A DNA stretch of 64,000 nt, taken from assembly GCF_004000805.1 (NCBI RefSeq), contig NZ_BILY01000018.1, positions 56,684-120,683 on the forward strand. The letters are read 5' to 3'. The translations under genes were made by a program, and so were the position numbers. Of the stretch, positions 58,822-64,000 are shown piece after piece (position 1 is the first letter of the stretch; every line of letters starts with the position of its first letter). The notes under the pieces were generated by a model that had not been told where the DNA came from, searched no databases, and worked only from the letters and a program-made list of their open reading frames with translations. The stretch is from Paenibacillus glycanilyticus NBRC 16618. GTDB lineage: Bacteria; Bacillota; Bacilli; Paenibacillales; Paenibacillaceae.

Positions 58822-59769
58822 CTGATTGGTATCCATCTGTTCTTTAAGCAGCTCATGAATTCTCTCTTTCTCTTCCTTGCTTACAATAAGGTACCATATT
58901 TTATTGATCATGCTTCCCGAACCGCTAATCTCAACCGTGTTAATATTGCCGAGATCTTCCCGGTAATCGGACATGAAGGTCTTCATCTCGTCAAACGTAA
59001 TGTTGGTCTTGACGCTGTTTCCAAGCTCTTTCAGTATTTTTTGAATCTGCGTAATGTTGGAGAACTGAAGCGAGCTCTTCATAACCTCCATCATGATCTC
59101 CCGCTGTCTGGCGTTCCGGCCGAGATCGCCTCTTGGATCGTCGTAACGCATTCTGGAATAGAGGAGCGCCAGATCACCGTTTAATTTTAGGGGTCCTTTA
59201 TCGAATTGGTGGCCAACATAATAGAAGGAAAACGGATTGTTTACCTCGACGCCGCCAAGAATGTCTATCAGATGGGCGAAGCCCTCCATGTTGATCCGGA
59301 TGTAATAATCGATGGGATAATCCAGAAAATGCTCGACCGTATTTTTCGCCATCGACACTCCGCCAAAGGCGTACGCATGATTGATTTTATCCGTTGTACC
59401 ATGGCCGATAATTTCCGTTCTCGTATCACGCGGGATGTTAAACATGAGGATCGATTTCTTCTCTGGATTAACGGCAAGCACAATCAATGTATCGGAGCGT
59501 CCTTTATCATTCTCCCGCTCGTCAACGCCCATCACCACTACCGTAAAAGGATGCCGCTTCTCAATCAAGGCTTGAGCCGCTTGCTGCGGTTTGACCGTAA
59601 CCTCAGGATCTTTGCTTACATATGCCGTTGGCTGAATCGGCTCATAGATTTTGTCCGCCGTCTTTTTCACCGAACCATATAGATGCCAGGCATATCCGCC
59701 TGTTCCGGCAGCAATGACGACCAATCCCGCTCCAATGCCAATGAGTGCCCTTCTCCAGCCCCGTTTCAC
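58810..59769 (-). CDS. LytR-CpsA-Psr (LCP) family glycopolymer ligase
   Basis: A 319-residue membrane-anchored enzyme. A single N-terminal helix (LIGIGAGLVVIAAGTGGYAW) is followed by the LCP domain: TVVVMGVDERENDKGRSDTLIVLAVNPEKKS with the pyrophosphate-binding Asp/Arg residues, PRDTRTEI, and YSRMRYDDPRGDLGRNARQRE. LCP proteins attach wall teichoic acid or capsule to peptidoglycan. The start is GTG at 59769. It lies just downstream of the guanylyltransferase gene on the same strand. Confidence 0.93.
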   Translation of the reverse strand: MKRGWRRALIGIGAGLVVIAAGTGGYAWHLYGSVKKTADKIYEPIQPTAYVSKDPEVTVKPQQAAQALIEKRHPFTVVVMGVDERENDKGRSDTLIVLAVNPEKKSILMFNIPRDTRTEIIGHGTTDKINHAYAFGGVSMAKNTVEHFLDYPIDYYIRINMEGFAHLIDILGGVEVNNPFSFYYVGHQFDKGPLKLNGDLALLYSRMRYDDPRGDLGRNARQREIMMEVMKSSLQFSNITQIQKILKELGNSVKTNITFDEMKTFMSDYREDLGNINTVEISGSGSMINKIWYLIVSKEEKERIHELLKEQMDTNQTAS

Positions 59770-59802
59770 CCTTCGCTTCCCCCTTCTTCATTACCGCAAA
59801 CT

Positions 59803-61011
59803 CTAGATAGCCGTATGGACTTCTTCCCCATGATTCCCGAGCACAATCCGGTCATCTTCGGTTAGATCCGTTCCGATGTGAGCTTCCAGGAGCGTGAGTC
59901 CGGACCTGGCCATAACGGTATGCCGATCTCCCGGCAGAAGCTCGACAACTTCACCTGTCTTAATCATGCTTCTCTTCTCATTGCGGATCAGCTCTCCTAC
60001 ACCGGACAGTACCGTCCAGACAATCTTACGCTTCAAATAAAAGGCATAGCTTAGGAAACCGCCGTCAACCACTTCGAGCTTTCTTGTGATTGCTTGCTGT
60101 CCATCCTCGCGGGATAAGCTGCTAATTACGACGGCATTGCCCCACCTGCCTGCCTCATAACCTGGAACCAGCGGCGGCTGTTCCTTGCTTATAATCCGCG
60201 CCTGTTCATCAGGAATGCAGGCGGCTTGATCGGCAATCAAAATTCCCGCGGAAGAAACGGCCACGGTAATATTGCTCAGCCCCATCATAATTACGGGAGC
60301 TGCCGAATCATTATAAATAGAAGCGTTTTCCGGGAAGGCGGCTGCAAGAGCTTTCCAGCTGTTAATGCGGCAAAAGGGCTGCTCCGGCATTCGGAAGGTA
60401 GGGCTTTCTTCAAATAATCCGATCATTCTGTCTTCCAGCCGGCTATAAAGCTCCTCGTAACGACGGAAAAGCTGCTCATACTGGATGGGAAGGCCCTCTT
60501 CAGTCAAAGCGGAGATTACGCTTTCCAGCCGGAAGACGATAATGCCGCTCACATCGCTTGTCACCGCACGATTTAATTGATGCCTGCGAAGCTGCTCCGG
60601 CAGCTCCTTCAGCGTCTCGAACCAGTCCTCTTCTTCCACAAACAGATCCGCAGGCAATACGGCAACCGTCTCGTGGAGAGGAATGGATGCAACCGAATAA
60701 AGATAGGAAGCAGCAAGGGCAACGGCGGGGTAACTCCCTTTCGTCTCCGGCTCCTGAATCACGTTCAGGCTGATGGAGAGCTGATTGCGCAACGTTTCCG
60801 CCTGATTGTGGCTGATTGTAATAAACGTATCCTGCTGCAATCCGACCTGATCCAGCTGTCGCCACAGCCTGTTCAGCAAAGACTCCTTTTCACCGCTTGG
60901 TCCAGGCAACACGGGAAGAAGCTGCTTCGCACGCTTCGAATGAGAAAGCGGCCACATCCGTCTGCCTTGACCGCCGGCTAATAACACGAGTCTTACTTGC
61001 TGCTCTCCCAT
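59803..61011 (-). CDS. Mannose-1-phosphate guanylyltransferase-like protein
   Basis: A 402-residue nucleotidyltransferase. The N-terminal signature is VLLAGGQGRRMWPLSHSKRAKQLLP (GGxGxRxxPLS, Lys for phosphate). The central domain is divergent from ManC, with the usual FVEEEDWFE segment changed. A cupin-like C-terminal domain (GVGELIRNEKRSMIKTGEVVELLPGDRH) matches the ManC isomerase half in outline but is short. It probably makes GDP-mannose for a surface polysaccharide. Overlaps the kinase gene stop (TAATG). Confidence 0.85.
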   Translation of the reverse strand: MGEQQVRLVLLAGGQGRRMWPLSHSKRAKQLLPVLPGPSGEKESLLNRLWRQLDQVGLQQDTFITISHNQAETLRNQLSISLNVIQEPETKGSYPAVALAASYLYSVASIPLHETVAVLPADLFVEEEDWFETLKELPEQLRRHQLNRAVTSDVSGIIVFRLESVISALTEEGLPIQYEQLFRRYEELYSRLEDRMIGLFEESPTFRMPEQPFCRINSWKALAAAFPENASIYNDSAAPVIMMGLSNITVAVSSAGILIADQAACIPDEQARIISKEQPPLVPGYEAGRWGNAVVISSLSREDGQQAITRKLEVVDGGFLSYAFYLKRKIVWTVLSGVGELIRNEKRSMIKTGEVVELLPGDRHTVMARSGLTLLEAHIGTDLTEDDRIVLGNHGEEVHTAI

Positions 61012-61709
61012 TACATCCTCCTGTTTGTACCGTAATAGGTGTAATACAGCTGATCCTTGCTTTTCTTTTTCTTATTGTTGAGCACCACTCCAAGCAGCTT
61101 CGCTTTTACATGCTCAAGACTGGCGTACAATTTTTTCGCTTGCTGACGCTTGGTCATCCCAACGCTGATTACGGCAACTACGCCATCGCATTTGGAAGCA
61201 AGCACAAGTCCGTCGGTTACAACGAGGGAAGGCGGAGCGTCAAACAGGATCATATCGTAATGGGCGGACAGCTCTTCAATAAGCTGATTCATTTTTTTGG
61301 AGCCCAGCATTTCCGAAGGATTAGGCGGAGTGGGACCGGAACCGATAAAAAACAAATTATCGACCGAGGTGGAATGCACGGCATCCTCCCAATCCATCTG
61401 ATTAGCCAAAACGTTCGTCAGGCCGGTCTGATTGGACAGCATAAAAACCGTATGAAGAGTTGGGCGTCTCAAATCCGCATCAACCAGCAGTACACGCTTG
61501 CCCTCTTGCGAGAAGGCAACCGCAAGGTTCGCAATCGTTGTTGTTTTGCCGTCACCGGACTGACAGGACGTGACCATCAGCGTCTTCACGGGTACATCAA
61601 TGGAAGAGAATTGAATATTCGTACGCAAAGAACGGTACGCTTCGGCAATAGGGGAATCGGGATTGCTCGTCGTAATCAGCTTGCTATTTTCCATTAGGGA
61701 TTGTTGCAT
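61011..61709 (-). CDS. CpsD/CapB-family BY-kinase
   Basis: A 232-residue cytoplasmic tyrosine kinase for capsule control. It has Walker A' MVTSCQSGDGKTTT (also the usual motif GxGKTT), Walker A RVLLVDADLRRPTLH and Walker B YDMILFDAPPSLVV. The C-terminal tail ends YYTYYGTNRRM, a Tyr cluster that is the autophosphorylation site. I chose the ATG at 61709 behind AGGTGG. No transmembrane activator gene (CapA/CpsC) lies next to it. Its stop overlaps the guanylyltransferase start. Confidence 0.9.
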   Translation of the reverse strand: MQQSLMENSKLITTSNPDSPIAEAYRSLRTNIQFSSIDVPVKTLMVTSCQSGDGKTTTIANLAVAFSQEGKRVLLVDADLRRPTLHTVFMLSNQTGLTNVLANQMDWEDAVHSTSVDNLFFIGSGPTPPNPSEMLGSKKMNQLIEELSAHYDMILFDAPPSLVVTDGLVLASKCDGVVAVISVGMTKRQQAKKLYASLEHVKAKLLGVVLNNKKKKSKDQLYYTYYGTNRRM

Positions 61710-61730
61710 GGGTTTACCACCTGCCACCTA

Positions 61731-62156
61731 TTATTGAATTGCCTTATAACTTAATGCCCGATATAATGCATGAATCTTGTACTGCTGCGGGCTTTGACGC
61801 AGAAGCTCCTGATTCAGCATGCGGACCAGCACAGCTTGAAGCCGGTTGGGAGGATGAAAGACGATGCCGTACTCAAATTGGTTGTCCCTTGCGTTGCGCC
61901 AAACGACATGGCCGCGCAGATTGATCGCCACGCCGGAAATCTTCATCCGGAAATCCAGCATGTAGCCTTTATGCACAGGAAAGCGTAGTCCCGACAAAAA
62001 GCAAAGTCCATGACGGCTCATATTCAGGATCAGCACCGGACATGTCGAAGCCGTCAGCAAGAGGCCCTGCTCATCGAGCAGACCAGCTATTGCTGTTATC
62101 CCTTCGTGCAGATGGATACGAATATTAGACCGTGGTATAAACGGGTCGGCCCCCAT
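61731..62156 (-). CDS. PilZ-like domain protein
   Basis: A 141-residue protein with the PilZ core around LILNMSRHGLCFLSGLRF (the (D/N)xSxxG motif as NMSRHG) and ISGVAINLRGHVVWRNARDNQFEYGIVF. The N-terminal RxxxR half of the c-di-GMP site is not clearly present, so ligand binding is uncertain. It precedes the tyrosine kinase, 21 bp apart, and may link polysaccharide output to c-di-GMP. GGAGATGCTTCAGCC is upstream of the ATG. Confidence 0.75.
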   Translation of the reverse strand: MGADPFIPRSNIRIHLHEGITAIAGLLDEQGLLLTASTCPVLILNMSRHGLCFLSGLRFPVHKGYMLDFRMKISGVAINLRGHVVWRNARDNQFEYGIVFHPPNRLQAVLVRMLNQELLRQSPQQYKIHALYRALSYKAIQ

Positions 62157-62262
62157 GGCTGAAGCATCTCCTTACCTGAATTTCACCCGCGGAACCCCAT
62201 CTATCGGTTACGCTAGCAGAGAGGAATAAAGGCTGCGAAACGTGTGAATACTGAGGATAAAT

Positions 62263-62368
62263 GATACAAAACGTATCTAGTATTTCTTCCACTTTACGAT
62301 ACGTTATGTAACATGTCAAGTGGAAATAAAGAGTACGCGGATATTTTGCGACGTTTTGTTGCAACAAA
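62263..62368. promoter_or_regulatory. Divergent control region with several palindromes
   Basis: Between the PilZ-like gene and the XRE gene lie GATAC-AAAAC-GTATC (62263-62277), a nested stem TTCCACTT with AAGTGGAA (62287-62325), and TTTGTTGCAACAAA (62355-62368). These are candidate operators for the XRE protein. Confidence 0.5.
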
Positions 62369-62435
62369 TGAAATTTTAACGTTTACGTATTAATATAGGT
62401 GTAGCGGAAGTCAGTCATTTTAGGAGGATATAAAG

Positions 62436-62804
62436 ATGAATATAGGAAACCGAATTGCTGGCTTGAGGGAAGAAAGAAAATGGACACAGGAGCAAACCGC
62501 CTCGAAGCTCGGCATATCCAGGGCTGCATTATCTCATTACGAGAAAAACCGCAGAGAGCCTGATACGGAGACCTTGGCGAAGTTTGCTGACCTGTATCAA
62601 GTTTCCATAGATTATTTGGTAGGAAGAACAACGAATACACAGGCGGCGTTAAGCGAAGATATTCGTAACTTTGTCGATCATTTGGAGCTGTCTGACGAAG
62701 AGCTGCTGGAGAAGTATAATTTAAGCGTGGACGGCCGTAAGCTTACAGCTGAAGAAACAAAACGGTTTATTGCCTTCGTTCGGGCTGAACGTATGATGAA
62801 TTAG
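62436..62804 (+). CDS. XRE-family repressor-like regulator
   Basis: A 122-residue protein with a canonical HTH (IAGLREERKWTQEQTASKLGISRAALSHYEKN, the recognition helix being SRAALSHYEKN), then a linker and a C-terminal helical part (LSDEELLEKYNLSVDG, TAEETKRFIAFVRAERM), which is a dimerisation tail found in SinR-like and ImmR-like repressors. The ribosome site is TAGGAGGATATAAAG. Palindromes upstream may be its operators. It is divergent from the PilZ-tyrosine kinase operon. Confidence 0.92.
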   Translation: MNIGNRIAGLREERKWTQEQTASKLGISRAALSHYEKNRREPDTETLAKFADLYQVSIDYLVGRTTNTQAALSEDIRNFVDHLELSDEELLEKYNLSVDGRKLTAEETKRFIAFVRAERMMN

Positions 62805-62817
62805 GCTGGGACAATGG

Positions 62818-62943
62818 TTAGGGCTGGATCAGATCCGCTGGCCATTTTTCCGGTGGAATATTGAGTTGAATTAATATTTCCCTAATATTTAGCTCAGTAC
62901 GTTTATCTTCGGTGCTTGCTACTTGCATTTCTGCATCTCTCAT
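62818..62943 (-). CDS. Small protein of 41 residues convergent with the XRE gene
   Basis: MRDAEMQVASTEDKRTELNI is followed by REILIQLNIPPEKWPADLIQP. A GGGAG site lies about ten bases before the ATG and a TATAAT box is about 55 bp further upstream. The size and the hydrophobic helix could suit a peptide that antagonises the neighbouring repressor, but this is speculation. No family was recognised. Confidence 0.5.
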   Translation of the reverse strand: MRDAEMQVASTEDKRTELNIREILIQLNIPPEKWPADLIQP

Positions 62944-63142
62944 TTTATCCGACTCCCACTCCTAATAAAGTAAAACAATAATGTTATTATACCTAACAGT
63001 TCGGCTGGAATATGTCGGAAAGTGTGGTAAGATTAGTTCTTTTTTTGTCGAAAATAGGAGTATGGGCCCATTTCTTCATGAAATTCCAGCCTCAATCGAG
63101 TTGGAAGCCTTTGTAAGATCGCATAACAAATGGTTAGGAATA

Positions 63143-63179
63143 GGTTAGAGACAGCTAGATCTGCTTCTAACCTTTTTTT
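63143..63179 (+). terminator. Terminator of an unidentified short transcript
   Basis: GGTTAGA and TCTAACC with an inner CAG/CTG stem, followed by seven T on the plus strand. The preceding 130 bp hold only very short frames (for example 28 residues from an ATG at about 63060). Confidence 0.75.
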
Positions 63180-63237
63180 CATAGATAGGCTTCTTCATCG
63201 CTTGTTCCTTACTGCTTCCATCCTATGCAAGTCCAAA

Positions 63238-63274
63238 ACATAAAATAACCGTCTCCTCAGAGACGGTTATTTTA
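63238..63274. terminator. Strong bidirectional terminator
   Basis: AAATAACCGTCTC-CTCA-GAGACGGTTATTT, 13-bp perfect stem with A/T on both sides, after the DUF2975-like gene on the minus strand. Confidence 0.9.
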
Positions 63275-63296
63275 TGTTCGGCGATGTCCTCGGAGG

Positions 63297-63770
63297 CTAA
63301 ACGGTGAGTTCATTCTCTGACTTAAGCTTTATGGCATTTTGCAGCAGACGCTCTAGCAAAGCGCCAAACACGGCGACCACAAATGAAGCAAAGGCTACAG
63401 CCCACCCTATTACGATAATCCCCGGAGCATCTTCTTGCCTCGCCATGATAAACACAAACGGCATCATCGCCACAAAAATGATTCCGATAGATACGCCGCA
63501 ATATTTAATCTTCTTTAACGCCCGGACGGACAACTCGGAGAACGCGGTGTTGTTATCAATATAACCAAGTAATTTCATGACCGTATGTAAAGCTATAAAG
63601 TATGGAATTACAGCTGCAAAAAAGCCGATATCCGATGGATGCATCCTGCCCGGAAATTGATTAGGGTTATTCCTTATCAGTCCAATCACACCAAATACGC
63701 ATACCGCGATCGCAGGCATCGCCATGAACAACACGGTTATCTTTAGAAAAAAAGTGGATACGCGGTTCAT
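63297..63770 (-). CDS. DUF2975-like membrane protein
   Basis: A 157-residue protein with four hydrophobic segments (ITVLFMAMPAIAVCVFGVIGLI; IGFFAAVIPYFIALHTVM; GVSIGIIFVAMMPFVFIMA; IIVIGWAVAFASFVVAVFGALLERLL), with the family-like short loop LLGYIDNNTAFSELSVRALKKIKYC. The last helix runs into LERLLQNAIKLKSEN. The ATG at 63770 follows GAGG. In Bacillus such genes are often followed by a small XRE gene (YozG type); none is seen here. Confidence 0.8.
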   Translation of the reverse strand: MNRVSTFFLKITVLFMAMPAIAVCVFGVIGLIRNNPNQFPGRMHPSDIGFFAAVIPYFIALHTVMKLLGYIDNNTAFSELSVRALKKIKYCGVSIGIIFVAMMPFVFIMARQEDAPGIIVIGWAVAFASFVVAVFGALLERLLQNAIKLKSENELTV

Positions 63771-63911
63771 TACAACCACCTCATCTGTGTAGACTCAGTG
63801 ATATTATAACCTTTCATTTATCGATTTACAATATATTTTAATCGTTTTACCCCTTAGACTCTGGGATGTATTTGCATTGTTCTTCGCCCTTGCCCTCCGC
63901 TCTCTGCTCTC

Positions 63912-64000
63912 CGCTTTTCGCTTTTCGCTTTTCGCTTTTCGCTTTTCGCTTTTCGCTTTTCGCTTTTCGCTTTTCGCTTTTCGCTTTTCGCTTTTCGCTT
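63912..64000. repeat. Heptamer tandem repeat CGCTTTT
   Basis: About 12.7 consecutive copies of the 7-base unit CGCTTTT run from 63912 to the window end and may continue past it. Degenerate copies (CTCTCCG, CTCTCTG) precede the perfect ones. Confidence 0.95.

Noticed and set aside
63912..64000. CRISPR array
   Set aside because: The repeat unit is only seven bases with no spacers.

Overview
The window reads as chromosome of a Paenibacillus-like, spore-forming member of the Bacillota. Supporting signs are AGGAGG-type ribosome sites, frequent GTG/TTG starts, an H-type small acid-soluble spore protein, the cortex protein CmpA beside sprT and tex, a collagen-like exosporium-type protein, SLH and copper-amine-oxidase-type stalk domains, a FapR operator, a cre-like site and several two-component systems. 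There is no rRNA, no CRISPR array and no complete prophage.

Layout. 0-4.7 kb is accessory: the tail of a TetR regulator, a lipoprotein, a collagen-repeat protein, an IS110-family element with a long noncoding 3' end, and a small membrane ORF, with five copies of a short palindromic repeat between them. 4.8-11.1 kb holds a NarL-type two-component system, an ABC exporter (one ATPase, two permeases) and a stalk-domain protein; a repeated hairpin terminator lies at both edges of this block. 11.3-15.3 kb is a sugar-type operon (two Gfo/Idh/MocA oxidoreductases, a TIM-barrel isomerase, an AraC regulator) with a cre-like site upstream. 15.4-16.8 kb holds a strongly self-complementary segment, probably a structured RNA of about 300 nt, next to an orphan primase-like protein. 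16.8-23.1 kb holds an amidase, azoreductase, GAF sensor kinase and regulator, RlaP-like nucleotidyltransferase and SPFH protein. A 780-bp gap follows, containing tRNA-Cys-like parts in permuted order.

23.9-30.1 kb carries two overlapping WYL regulators, a FapR-controlled fabF, an XRE/MmyB regulator, a fumarylacetoacetase-family enzyme and a polysaccharide deacetylase. 30.3-37.2 kb has two tandem stalk-domain paralogues, a lipoprotein and an OmpR-type two-component system. The deacetylase, both paralogues and the lipoprotein share one promoter design of four boxes at 11-bp steps at a fixed distance from the -10, which suggests a local envelope regulon controlled by the adjacent response regulator. 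37.4-38.0 kb is a five-tRNA cluster (Asn, Ser, Glu, Lys, Leu in transcription order).

38-46 kb is housekeeping (sprT, cmpA, nitroreductase, Rrf2, tex, MBL hydrolase, thioredoxin-like, DedA, cupredoxin). 46-53 kb has an SLH protein, sspH, an end-joining operon (Ku, then ligase and polymerase as separate overlapping genes) and cardiolipin synthase. 53-62 kb is a cell-surface polysaccharide region: rfbC-rfbB-rfbD, bactofilin, an ABC transporter, an LCP ligase, a mannose-1-phosphate guanylyltransferase-like enzyme, a tyrosine kinase and a PilZ-like protein. The window ends with an XRE regulator, small ORFs, a DUF2975-like membrane protein and a heptamer tandem repeat that runs off the edge.

The two most unusual items are the structured-RNA/primase pair and the permuted tRNA-like locus. 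Both are read from sequence alone; neither has been confirmed by a search or by folding software.
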